The notes beneath the pieces were generated by a model. The model searched no databases, was not told the DNA's origin, and saw nothing but the letters and a program-made list of their open reading frames with translations. Positions 36,107 to 45,042 of a stretch of DNA of 64,000 nt are shown here, in pieces. The DNA comes from Rhodohalobacter sp. SW132. Its GTDB lineage: Bacteria; Bacteroidota; Rhodothermia; Balneolales; Balneolaceae. How positions within the stretch are numbered: position 1 is the first letter of the stretch; each line of letters begins with the position of its first letter. The translations under genes and the position numbers were made by a program. The stretch is from positions 248,001-312,000 of the forward strand of contig NZ_QUOK01000004.1 in assembly GCF_003390325.1 (NCBI RefSeq), in the 5' to 3' direction.

Positions 36107-37237
36107 TTACTTTAATGAATCTTTTTGAATTTCATCAGCCGGGCTGAAAGTTATTATTTGTCCCTCTCTGGTAAAGTTCAGATCAAGAGACAGTGCAATT
36201 CCTTTCAAAATTTCCATCATCGGCTGAGTATAGTCTATTTCTGCAGTAAGCCTTCTTTCCTTTATTCCACTACCTTCTGCAATAATTTTTACTGCATACC
36301 ATCGTTCAATCAGCGGTAAAATTTCGCTCAGTTTCCTGTCTTCTAAGATAAGCCGACCTTCAATCCAGCCCAGATGCCAGCGCAGGTTTGTAACTTCACT
36401 AACTGTCAGGGAATAATCATGAGCCAGTATACCTTTTTGATTTTTTGAAATAGTTACTTCCTGATTAATGGGTGAAGACTGATCCCGATTTCCACCCAGT
36501 GACACACTACCCTCTTCTACAATCACCTCAATATTTTTAAATTCACCTGGCCAGGCCCTGACAAGAAATTTTGTTCCTAATACACGGGTATAAGCTTCTC
36601 CTGAATGTACTACAAATGGCACATCGGGATTGGGAGTCACTTCGAAATATGCCTCCCCTTCAAGAAATATCTCCCTCTTATTTGAATTGAAATGAAGCGG
36701 AACTTCCACCTTGCTATCCGCATGTAAAACAACCTTTGAACCGTCATTTAGGGTATAAACAGCTCTTTCACCGTTTTTTGTGGACAATACTTTTTTTGCA
36801 ATCTCCTCTGCATTTTCAGCCTTTTGCAACGCCTGATGATTTTGATATGTCAGCAGGCCGGTAGTTAGCAGAATAAGTATTGAAGCAGCAACTAACGCAA
36901 TACGCCTCAAATGTCTGCCGGGATGTTCCTTAGCTTTATCATTTAATACTTCAGAGTGATCTCTGCGAGAATAACCGTTCTCCGTAAACTTTTGATTTAC
37001 TGCACTCGGTGTTTTATCCATTCGATCCATATTATACTCAAGGGTCTTCCAGGCATTATCTACGTTAATTTCATAGGGGAAACTTCCTGATTCAACCCAA
37101 ATTTTATATATGAAATCAATCTGCTCTTCCCGCTTAGAGTCAGCTTTGATCCAGATTTCCATTTTTTTAGCCTCCTCTTTGGTCAACTCACCTGCAAAGT
37201 ACTTTGCCAGTTTTACCCATGGCATATTGTGGTCCAT
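36107..37237 (-). CDS. FecR-family anti-sigma factor
   Basis: This encodes 376 residues. Cytoplasmic N-terminus (LAKYFAGELTKEEAKKMEIW) that binds the sigma factor; one transmembrane helix at about 108-130 (IALVAASILILLTTGLLTYQ); FecR domain about 150-255 (NGERAVYTLNDGSKVVLHAD, GEAYFEVTPNPDVPFVVHSG); C-terminal DUF4974 domain about 290-368 (RKLSEILPLIERWYAVKI). It receives the signal from the STN domain of the receptor and controls the ECF sigma factor encoded upstream (197-nt gap). Confidence 0.92.
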   Translation of the reverse strand: MDHNMPWVKLAKYFAGELTKEEAKKMEIWIKADSKREEQIDFIYKIWVESGSFPYEINVDNAWKTLEYNMDRMDKTPSAVNQKFTENGYSRRDHSEVLNDKAKEHPGRHLRRIALVAASILILLTTGLLTYQNHQALQKAENAEEIAKKVLSTKNGERAVYTLNDGSKVVLHADSKVEVPLHFNSNKREIFLEGEAYFEVTPNPDVPFVVHSGEAYTRVLGTKFLVRAWPGEFKNIEVIVEEGSVSLGGNRDQSSPINQEVTISKNQKGILAHDYSLTVSEVTNLRWHLGWIEGRLILEDRKLSEILPLIERWYAVKIIAEGSGIKERRLTAEIDYTQPMMEILKGIALSLDLNFTREGQIITFSPADEIQKDSLK

Positions 37238-37434
37238 ATTTCTTACTACTTAGTAGTTATTACGTTATTTATTAGCTATTACACATGAGATTGGAGGTAC
37301 TGTGACAAAAGAGAAAAAAAAATTGGTATTACTTGGAATTTTTTAGTGAGTCCAGATACTGAAGTTTGTTGAATGTAGAAACTCTACCAAAAGATCCTTC
37401 TATTATCTTTTTAGCTTTGACAAACTACTTTACA

Positions 37435-38073
37435 TTAAAACAACGTTTTAAAAATCGATGCCAAAGTTGTTAAAAAAAGAGGTGCATAATCAGAAAGGTT
37501 CTTTCGCAGCATCTTTAAAGCCCGTCCCATCTGTGTGTTTACTGTATTTATAGATATATCCAGATGGTTAGCTATCTCTCTGTAGGTAAGGCCGCTATTC
37601 CGGTTCAATAAGAATATTTCCTTGCAGTGTATAGGAAGGCAATCAATCTCTTTTTGAATAGTATCTTTGAGAACTACAAGGTCCGTATCTTTTCGAAGAG
37701 TAGAATTGCTTTTGAGTTCCGTAAACAATTCTAAAAGTTCTTCTTCAGTGGCGTTTTGAATCTTTTTATGCCTGATTTCATTTAATGATTCATTTTTTAT
37801 GGCAGCAAATAGGTATGGTTTGACTTTACCGGGAGGATCCCAGCTTTCTTTATTTGACCATATCCTCAAAAAAACAGTTTGTACTATATCTTCAGCATGT
37901 TGCGGGCAGCGTATAAATGTAAACGCATACCCGGTAAGCTGTTTATAGTATGTTCTGAATATTTTTTCAAAAGCCGCCCTGTCGCCCTCTTCCCGAACCT
38001 TTCTCACCCATTGCTTTTCAAGTAGTGGAGATTCGCTAAACTGTTGATAATCAAACTTTGTTTCAGGCTTCAT
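37435..38073 (-). CDS. ECF RNA polymerase sigma factor (FecI-like, Bacteroidota type)
   Basis: This encodes 212 residues. Region 2 at about 33-80 (FEKIFRTYYKQLTGYAFTFI, AEDIVQTVFLRIW) binds the core and the -10 element. Region 4 at about 140-195 (LPIHCKEIFLLNRNSGLTYR, EIANHLDISINTVNTQMGRA) reads the -35. It is the first gene of the sigma/FecR/TonB cascade and is predicted to drive the polysaccharide operon when FecR is signalled. Confidence 0.93.
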   Translation of the reverse strand: MKPETKFDYQQFSESPLLEKQWVRKVREEGDRAAFEKIFRTYYKQLTGYAFTFIRCPQHAEDIVQTVFLRIWSNKESWDPPGKVKPYLFAAIKNESLNEIRHKKIQNATEEELLELFTELKSNSTLRKDTDLVVLKDTIQKEIDCLPIHCKEIFLLNRNSGLTYREIANHLDISINTVNTQMGRALKMLRKNLSDYAPLFLTTLASIFKTLF

Positions 38074-38229
38074 GATAAATATGATTCAATCTCTTTATCA
38101 ACACCACTCTCATCACTTTAGAGCAAAAGTTTATCTATGTACAGAATTATATATAGATAACTTTACTATTTTCTATATACCCAAATGAAAAAAAATTTGC
38201 AAGTAGCTTGTATAATACTCTTTAATTTG

Positions 38230-38295
38230 TCAGTCCAAATCAAAACCAAATTTCAGGTTAACACCAGTGTAGAATTTCAGTATCCACCCGACCAA
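38230..38295 (-). pseudogene. Last residues of a vanished outer-membrane barrel protein
   Basis: The minus strand from a stop upstream of 38295 reads LVGWILKFYTGVNLKFGFDL, Asp, TGA. The alternating hydrophobic pattern with aromatic residues looks like the last strand of an outer-membrane beta-barrel. Nothing upstream continues it, so it would be a remnant. Very short, hence low confidence. Confidence 0.25.
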
Positions 38296-38479
38296 CTACA
38301 TAATGAATAGAGCCTACCGGTTGACTATGGCTGGGGCTGGCTGAAGTTCTGAGGATAGAGAGAGCACATGTCGTTGTATTTGGTCTGCAGGATGTTGGCC
38401 AACACATGGTATCCACACGGAGTATACCCCAAACACATCGATAAGCCAATTAGTGAAACTAATGAAATGGCGAACCTCG

Positions 38480-38530
38480 AGAATGCTTCAAAAAATTCCT
38501 AAGCTAAAGAAAAGGTACTGGGGCAAGGCG
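38480..38530 (+). pseudogene. Possible IS200/IS605 transposase fragment
   Basis: Seventeen codons read RMLQKIPKLKKRYWGKA, close to the conserved R-x-x-x-x-F-P-x-L-K-x-x-Y/F-WG box of IS200/IS605 TnpA proteins. The frame stops soon after. It sits in a gene-free 700-bp stretch (38074-38787) between the sigma factor gene and a truncated IS1380 copy. Confidence 0.3.
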
Positions 38531-38787
38531 ACAGGCAACGGGATATGAAGTGCATAGAGTACAGAAAATATGGAGCCATACTGGAGAAAATAAAAAGGAC
38601 TCAGGTGATCCTTTTCGCTAACTTCATCAAGCTTGGACTAAGCTTTGAAGTTGTTTTATTAAGAGTCGGATGCCAATGATCTATATTATCGATCAAATAA
38701 AGCTAGGATAAATTTTGTACAAACTTTTTGTTCAAATTGAGGTACTTAAATGGGAAAAAGTTTTTTCAAAAAAAGGAAAAGTATTAA

Positions 38788-39118
38788 CCCAAAATTGTCA
38801 TTAGGATGATTTTCTAATGACCGCCATTAGGAATTTACAGCTGTAAGTTACTATTATTTGGGTTGTTAGTTGTGCAGTCTTCTCTCCTGTTCACCCGTAC
38901 GCTTTCCTTACACGCCAATGGACTTTAATATTGCTTTTACCGATAAAGAAATCACCCCCTGGGGCGGCATTCTTTTGATGAAAAAGATGCTTGATCGTAT
39001 GGATTTTGATGGATGCCCGGACAGGCTGCCCCTGCTGGCTCAGGGATCCAACCGGGGGTACTCGCCACACCAGTTAATCAAGCAGTTTATGTGCGGGGTG
39101 AAGGTTGCGGAGAACCGG
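38788..39118 (+). mobile_element. 5'-end remnant of an IS1380-family element
   Basis: It begins with the same terminal sequence (CCCAAAATTGTCATTAGGA) as the complete copy at 50262-51742. It follows that copy through the leader and the first 60 or so transposase codons (ATG at 38918, MDFNIAFTDKEITPWGGILL) with scattered substitutions. Similarity fades between about 39095 and 39118, where unrelated coding sequence begins. The right terminal repeat is missing. Confidence 0.85.
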
Positions 39119-39489
39119 ATCTTTTTAATGACGATGTGGGTGGATCCGTTCTTTATGCAGCCGGCCATGTGATCGGAACAAACGGCATGGGGAACTTTGC
39201 CGGATCACTGCGTACCGATGATATAAGTGGATGCCAGGCTCCCTGGAATGCGTTTGATTTGGAGCTGATAGAACAAGAAGGAGAACTTGACATGTGCCGT
39301 GAAGGATTGGTTGACCCACAGTCAGCCGAAATTCACCTGGTCATTCGGACACACGGGGAGAAAATTCCGGGAATGGTTAATGAACAGATCAACACCTATG
39401 CAGGCGGTTGTACTGCTGAAAGTTCATTTGGCGCCAGCAACGGGCCCAATGAGTGTGCGGATCAGCAGTTTGCAATTCACACCCCATAA
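39095..39489 (+). pseudogene. 3' fragment of a secreted protein gene, truncated by the IS remnant
   Basis: In the frame ending at TAA 39487-39489, about 125 residues read as a real protein: GGSVLYAAGHVIGTNGMGNF, then SAEIHLVIRTHGEKIPGMVN and EQINTYAGGC. The Cys pair and His-rich beta pattern suggest a secreted or lipoprotein domain, family not recognised. Its 5' part has been replaced by the IS1380 remnant, and the open frame runs across the junction, so it is a chance fusion. Confidence 0.55.
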
Positions 39490-39518
39490 TCAAATGATTC
39501 AAAATCAATAAGAGCAAT

Positions 39519-39561
39519 GGGTTATACTTCAATTAAATATTCTATTTACGAAGTATAATCC
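39519..39561. repeat. Inverted repeat between two gene fragments
   Basis: GGGTTATACTTC (39519-39530) and GAAGTATAATCC (39550-39561) match in 11 of 12 positions as an inverted repeat with a 19-nt AT-rich loop. It separates the two broken genes and could be a decayed element end or a terminator-like hairpin. Confidence 0.45.
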
Positions 39562-39589
39562 TTTCTTTAATCAAAAAACAATACGAACC

Positions 39590-39838
39590 ATGGTTGCAGA
39601 GGCAGGGTTTGAGGATATTCAAATTCATCTTGACATCATCTCCATGCGATATCCGTCACCCGAAGAGTTTCTGAGACGCGAAGCTGCCAGTTCACCACTC
39701 GCCGAAGAGATCGAAACAATGGATCCGGAGATACGAAAGAAGCTGGTTACTGATTTGAAACACTCTCTTGAAGTTTATACAGACGACCGGGGAGTGGTTT
39801 TTCCTATGGAGACTTTCATGATTATTGCTCAGAAATAA
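39590..39838 (+). pseudogene. C-terminal fragment of a class I SAM-dependent methyltransferase
   Basis: This is an 82-residue frame reading AEAGFEDIQIHLDIISMRYP, then SPEEFLRREAASSPLAEEIE and ending DRGVVFPMETFMIIAQK. This is the C-terminal cap region of UbiE/Methyltransf_11-type enzymes (the PS-x-EE-F, SPLA and V-F-P-M-E-T boxes). The Rossmann core with the SAM-binding GxGxG is absent, so the product cannot be a functional methyltransferase. Confidence 0.75.
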
Positions 39839-40022
39839 GAATAGTTTTATAAGATTGAACATTGATCAGAGGCATTATCATGAGTTAGTTTTTTAACCAT
39901 TCCTCTCCTCATTCCTTATTTGGCCTTCCGGTTAAAGTTCATTGTAATCTATCTGGAAATTCTGATAAAAATGATAGTAAAACTGGGGATTTTTGGCTTA
40001 ATATTAATAGAATAGACATCGA

Positions 40023-40166
40023 TTAGCGGTTGAACATATGACAGTAGAGAACCTGCGAGATTCTGCCAGGTCTTAGGAGAGTTTGATGTATTGATTCGCG
40101 ACTCATTCCGTCCCGATAAGATTATTGGGATAGAATGGTTGTTTTACTCGATATATCAACCGCTAA
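40023..40166. repeat. MITE-like segment with 11-bp terminal inverted repeats
   Basis: TTAGCGGTTGA (40023-40033) and TCAACCGCTAA (40156-40166) are perfect inverted repeats bounding 144 bp with no open frame; a short ATAT similarity follows inside both ends. The segment lies in the 460-bp gap before the regulator gene. No clear target duplication is visible. The rest of 39839-40302 shows no gene. Confidence 0.4.
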
Positions 40167-40302
40167 ACGTGACTATTAAGTATCACGGGCTTCAAAGGCG
40201 ACGATGGCCAGAAACCCGGAACCTTGCATAGATGTATTTTGGAGAACAAGGAATAGGGCGAGTTCATACAGCTAAAGCTGACCAAACGGGTGCTAAACAA
40301 CC

Positions 40303-43300
40303 ATGAATAGCAATCTTCAAATCCGGCTTTTCGGTGCTTTTCATGTAATTTGTGAAAACAAGCCAGTACCCGGTTTGCACTCGATGCGGCTGCAAACATT
40401 ATTGGTATATCTGGTTTTAAACAGAGGTTCACCCCAATCTCGCCAACACCTCTCCTTTTGTTTTTGGCCCGATTCAACCGAAGCACAGGCAAGAACCAAC
40501 CTGAGACAGTTGCTGCATCGCCTGCGTAAGGCCATTCCTGATAACGATCGGTTTTTACTCTTAGACAAACAAACCGTTCAATGGAACCCCGAAAGCCCTT
40601 TTACCCTGGATGTGGCTGATTTTGAGCATGCTATCGACCAGGCAAAAAAGTTGGCAGATCAGCATGATCCTGCTGCAATGGCCAGGTCATTTGAGAAGGC
40701 TGCCGAACTCTACCGGGGCGATCTCTTTCCCGAATGTTACGAGGCGTGGATTGAGCCTTTCCGCACCGCTCTGAAAAAAAAATACACCGCGGCACTGCAA
40801 AAGCTAATCGAATATTTTGAAAACAACAGGCGCTATCAAAAAGCGATCAATTATGCCGAACGACTGCTAAATTGCGATAACCTGCAAGAAAAAACCTGGG
40901 AAGATCTGATGCGCCTACACGCGCTGAACGGTGACCGCTCAAAAGCACTCCGGTTATACAAAGAGTGTGAAGAGGTGCTTCAACAGGAACTCGCCGTTGA
41001 GCCTGCCCCGGAACTCCAAAAAACAGCCGAACGCCTGGCCGACGGAGAAATACCCGGTGGAGATGAATCGGATAAAGAACCCAAAACCGGAAAACAGCTT
41101 TCACCGGATTGGGATCTGGTGGGGCGAAAACATGAATGGAAAACCCTGCTTCACAACTGGAAGCAGGCATTGAATGGGGCTTGCCGGTTTGTCTGTATAT
41201 CAGGAGAGCCGGGGATCGGAAAATCCCGGCTGGGGCTGGAATTGCTGCATAACGTGAGAAGGCAGGGATATACAGCGGCCTATTCCAGATCTTATGAAAC
41301 TGCGGGAATGCTCAGTTACGGGCCGGTTGCCGGTTGGCTGCGTGAAGAAGGGTTTTACAAGCTATGGCCACGGCTGGATCCTGTTTGGCTAAAGGAATTA
41401 GCGCGACTGCTGCCTGAGCTGCTGGTTACCTTTCCCGAGCTTCCGCATCCCGGCCCTCTCAGTGAAAAATGGCAGCGGCGTCATTTTTTTGAAGCACTGG
41501 CAAAAGCGTTTCTATCCGAAGATAAACCCAAACTACTTTTCCTGGACGATCTTCAGTGGTGCGACCGGGAAACCCTGGAATGGCTGGCCTATCTGTTTCA
41601 TGTTGAGGAATCAGCGAAGCTGATGGTAATCGGGACCCTCCGTCCGATGGAAGGAGCGGCCAATGAATCCCTCCAAAACCTACTGACTGAATTGCGCAGC
41701 GCCGGCAGTATGACAGAGATCAATTTGGACGGCCTTGTCGAATCGGAGTCTTTGGAACTGGCCGCTCAGGTGATCGGGAGTGATATGAATCCCAATCCGC
41801 ATATTTTTAGAGAAAGTGAAGGAAATCCCCTCTTTGTTGTGGAGATGATCAGACAGGGGTATTTCAGGGGCGTGGAGTCCGGTTTTGAGAAACAGAAACC
41901 ATTGGCTGATTTGGATTCAGAACACTATAGCGAATCTATGCCACTTCCTCCGAAAGTAAATGCCATCATTTCCGCCCGGTTTGAACAGCTAACCGAAAAA
42001 ACCCGCGAGTTGATGTGGCTGGCCGCAGCCATCGGGCGTGAATTCAGATTTGATATCCTTGTGTATGCCTCCGGTCTGGAAGAGCCGGTTATCATTCGGT
42101 CACTGGAAGAACTTCTGCACCATCATATCATCAAAGAATTACGTTCCGGGGGGTACGACTTCAGCCACGATAAGCTGCGCGAAGTTGCTGCCCGTACCAT
42201 GACCAACACCCGGAAACGATATCTCCACAAACAGATCGCCGGGGCAATTGATGCCCTTCACAGCCATAACCTGAATGCCGTCAGCAGCCGGCTGGCTTTT
42301 CATTACGACCGTGCCGGTATGGTGGAGAAGGCCATTGCCTGGTACCAGACTGCCTCCGAACATGCCCGAGAGATCTATGCCAATGAAGAGTCCGAAATGC
42401 TGTTAAAACGGGCAGTTGAAATGCTAAACGAACTCCCGGAAGGGGATGAGCGTAATCGGCTGGAACGCGACCTTCAGACGGGGCTTGTACTCACACTGTT
42501 TCATATAAAAGGATACGGAGCGGATGAAGTCCTGGAAGCATGCGACCGGATCTTTTCCTTATCTGAAAACTTGAATGAGCGGTCTCCATTCCCTGTCAAA
42601 CGGATTTATGCCATTTCCATCTTAGTTCATGGCCGTATCGAAGAATCCGTACAGATCGGCAGGGAGTTATATGACCAGGCCATATCAACCGGAGACAACA
42701 TCGAACGTGTGGAAGCCTGTTATGTTTTGGGTGTAACACTTAGCAGGCAGGCCAGATTCGCTGAAGCCAAAAAATTTTTCCAGGAAGGGCTGGACTTGTA
42801 TAATCCCGGGGATCAGCAAGAGCACATTCTCCGATTTGGCCAGGATCCTTCTGTCGTCTGTATGGTTCGCCTGGCTATGGCGGAATGGCTGGCCGGAGAC
42901 AATGAAAAATCACAAAAGCTTGGAGATGAAGCTCTGCAACAGGCAACAAAAATAGATCACCCGTATACCCTGAATTATGTGAAGACCCACTTTGCCTGGC
43001 TCTGTAATCTTTCACACGATGTAAACGCCACAATAAAATTATCTGAAGAAGTTTTGGCAACCTCAAGCGATCATAGCTTTCCGGATTTTATGTCAATTTG
43101 TGAAATACTCAATGGGTACTCACAACATCGTTTGGGTTTTAAAGAAAAAGGAATTAATGGGATGCTGGAGGGGCTGCGGTTACTTGACCTTGCAGAAATT
43201 GGGATCGATCGTCCGTATTTCAGCAGCCTGGTTGCAGATGCGTTAAGTGATCAGGGAGAATGGGAGGAAGCGATGGCCATTTCGAACCGGGCTGTAAAAG

Positions 43301-43494
43301 AAAGTGAAGAGACCGGTTATCAGTGGATGCTGCCGGAGATATACCGAATCAGAGGGAATATTTACCTGAGAAAAAGTCCGCCGGATCTGGTGAACGCTCA
43401 AAAGAAATTACGAAAGGCCGTCTCCAAAGCCCGGAATCATAAAATGCCATTTCTTGAGCAGCGTGCCCGGGCCAACCTGAAAAATATACAATGA
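40303..43494 (+). CDS. BTAD/AAA-ATPase/TPR transcriptional regulator
   Basis: This encodes 1063 residues. Residues about 1-100 are a winged helix of the SARP/OmpR type (LQIRLFGAFHVICENKPVPG, LHSMRLQTLLVYLVLNRGSP). About 105-245 is the bacterial transcriptional activation domain (BTAD). The AAA ATPase part about 270-560 has Walker A CISGEPGIGKS (about 299-309) and Walker B KLLFLDDLQW (about 409-418). The last 450 residues are TPR-like helices (KAIAWYQTASEHAREIYANE). This is the layout of large AfsR/MalT-like signal-integrating activators. The gene stands directly upstream of, and in the same direction as, the oxidase/hydrolase/dehydrogenase cluster, so it is the likely pathway activator. Confidence 0.88.
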   Translation: MNSNLQIRLFGAFHVICENKPVPGLHSMRLQTLLVYLVLNRGSPQSRQHLSFCFWPDSTEAQARTNLRQLLHRLRKAIPDNDRFLLLDKQTVQWNPESPFTLDVADFEHAIDQAKKLADQHDPAAMARSFEKAAELYRGDLFPECYEAWIEPFRTALKKKYTAALQKLIEYFENNRRYQKAINYAERLLNCDNLQEKTWEDLMRLHALNGDRSKALRLYKECEEVLQQELAVEPAPELQKTAERLADGEIPGGDESDKEPKTGKQLSPDWDLVGRKHEWKTLLHNWKQALNGACRFVCISGEPGIGKSRLGLELLHNVRRQGYTAAYSRSYETAGMLSYGPVAGWLREEGFYKLWPRLDPVWLKELARLLPELLVTFPELPHPGPLSEKWQRRHFFEALAKAFLSEDKPKLLFLDDLQWCDRETLEWLAYLFHVEESAKLMVIGTLRPMEGAANESLQNLLTELRSAGSMTEINLDGLVESESLELAAQVIGSDMNPNPHIFRESEGNPLFVVEMIRQGYFRGVESGFEKQKPLADLDSEHYSESMPLPPKVNAIISARFEQLTEKTRELMWLAAAIGREFRFDILVYASGLEEPVIIRSLEELLHHHIIKELRSGGYDFSHDKLREVAARTMTNTRKRYLHKQIAGAIDALHSHNLNAVSSRLAFHYDRAGMVEKAIAWYQTASEHAREIYANEESEMLLKRAVEMLNELPEGDERNRLERDLQTGLVLTLFHIKGYGADEVLEACDRIFSLSENLNERSPFPVKRIYAISILVHGRIEESVQIGRELYDQAISTGDNIERVEACYVLGVTLSRQARFAEAKKFFQEGLDLYNPGDQQEHILRFGQDPSVVCMVRLAMAEWLAGDNEKSQKLGDEALQQATKIDHPYTLNYVKTHFAWLCNLSHDVNATIKLSEEVLATSSDHSFPDFMSICEILNGYSQHRLGFKEKGINGMLEGLRLLDLAEIGIDRPYFSSLVADALSDQGEWEEAMAISNRAVKESEETGYQWMLPEIYRIRGNIYLRKSPPDLVNAQKKLRKAVSKARNHKMPFLEQRARANLKNIQ

Positions 43495-43609
43495 GAATCC
43501 AAAAAAATTCCTGACGAAATTGAGCTAAATGGTTCCATATAACGATCACAGAACGATAAACATTTAAATTTCGGAAGCTGTTCAACCCAAAAACTTAACG
43601 GAGATCAAA

Positions 43610-44992
43610 ATGAATAAAAACAATGTTGAGAACCTGAAAACTGCACTAAGGGGAAAACTCGTTCAGCCGGGTGACACTGAATATGATGAAGCAAGAAAAA
43701 TATATAATGAAATGATCGACCGGGAACCCCGGTATATCATCTATTGCCAAAATACATCGGATGTGATCTCAGCCGTCAATTTTGCAAGGGAAAACAGTAT
43801 TCGAACCTCCATTCGCAGTGGCGGTCACAACGGCCCCGGGCTGGCGTTGGTGGACGACGGTCTGGTGATCGATCTTTCAAGAATCGACTTTACTCATGTC
43901 GATCCACAGAAAAAAACGGTGCTGGTCGGAGGCGGCGCCACCTGGGGGCAGGTCGATCACGCCACCCACGCATTTGGCCTGGCTCTGCCAAGCGGGATTG
44001 TATCTACAACCGGTGTCGGAGGGCTTACCCTGGGCGGCGGTCACGGCTACCTGACCCGAAAGTACGGTCTGACCATCGACAACCTGCTAAGTGCAGACGT
44101 GGTACTGGCCGACGGTAGTTTCGTCCACGTAAGCAAAGACGAAAACCCGGATCTGTTCTGGGCTTTGCGCGGCGGCGGCGGCAACTTTGGTGTGGTTACT
44201 TCCTTCGAATATCAATTACACCCTGTCAAAAATGTCGTCGCAGGCCCCCTGTTCTGGCCTATCGACAAACTGGAGCCCACCCTGAAGTGGTACCGGGAGT
44301 GGCTGCATCAACTGCCGGAGGATGTGTATGCTTTTTATCTGACGGCCGCCGTTCCCGCGGGCGATCCCTTCCCCCAGGCAATCCACGGCGAGAAAGTATG
44401 CGGGTTGCTCTGGTGCTATACCGGGCCGGAAGATCAATTTGACGGCTTCATTCAACAGGCACGTGATGTTGCCGAACCGCTGTTTGAATTCACTCCGGAA
44501 ATGCCTTACCCGGCGCTACAAAGTATGTTCGACGGACTCTATCCCCCAGGCTACCAGTTGTACTGGAAAGGCGATTTTGTAAAGGAGATCCCGGATGAAG
44601 CCGTTGCCGAACACCTTCGGTTTGCAGAGGTACCCACCCCACTATCAACCATGCATCTTTATCCGGTAGATGGAGCTGCACATAAACCCGATAAACATGA
44701 TACCGCCTGGAATAATCGCGATGCTATCTGGTCGATGGTGATCGTAGGAGTGGATCCGGACCCGAAAAACAACGAAATGATGACAAATTGGGCCCGGGAT
44801 TACTGGGAAGCCCTTCATCCTTACACCCTCGGTGGGGCCTACATTAATTTTATGATGGAGGAAGGAGAAGATCGCATCAAAGGTACCTACGGGGATAACT
44901 ATGAAAGGCTTCAGAAAGTGAAAGACAAATACGATCCGGATAATTTTTTCAATGTGAATCAGAATATTGAGCCGGCATCGATTTCGGTTTAA
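43610..44992 (+). CDS. FAD-linked oxidase (berberine-bridge-enzyme-like)
   Basis: This encodes 460 residues; GGAG precedes ATG 43610. The FAD-binding PCMH domain spans about 30-210: IRSGGHNGPG carries the His that takes the 8-alpha-histidyl FAD bond, with GGGATWGQVDHATHAFGLAL and VGGLTLGGGHGYLTRKYGLT after it. The position where bicovalent enzymes have the flavinylated Cys reads LTIDN, so only the His link is expected. A C-terminal BBE segment is present (YGDNYERLQKVKDKYDPDNF then FNVNQNI). It oxidises alcohols or sugars with oxygen as acceptor. No signal peptide, so cytoplasmic. First enzyme gene of the cluster. Confidence 0.9.
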   Translation: MNKNNVENLKTALRGKLVQPGDTEYDEARKIYNEMIDREPRYIIYCQNTSDVISAVNFARENSIRTSIRSGGHNGPGLALVDDGLVIDLSRIDFTHVDPQKKTVLVGGGATWGQVDHATHAFGLALPSGIVSTTGVGGLTLGGGHGYLTRKYGLTIDNLLSADVVLADGSFVHVSKDENPDLFWALRGGGGNFGVVTSFEYQLHPVKNVVAGPLFWPIDKLEPTLKWYREWLHQLPEDVYAFYLTAAVPAGDPFPQAIHGEKVCGLLWCYTGPEDQFDGFIQQARDVAEPLFEFTPEMPYPALQSMFDGLYPPGYQLYWKGDFVKEIPDEAVAEHLRFAEVPTPLSTMHLYPVDGAAHKPDKHDTAWNNRDAIWSMVIVGVDPDPKNNEMMTNWARDYWEALHPYTLGGAYINFMMEEGEDRIKGTYGDNYERLQKVKDKYDPDNFFNVNQNIEPASISV

Positions 44993-45042
44993 TGAAGCCT
45001 CTACGTAACTGATTTCTCATAAAGAAGAAAAAAGGTTAAACG

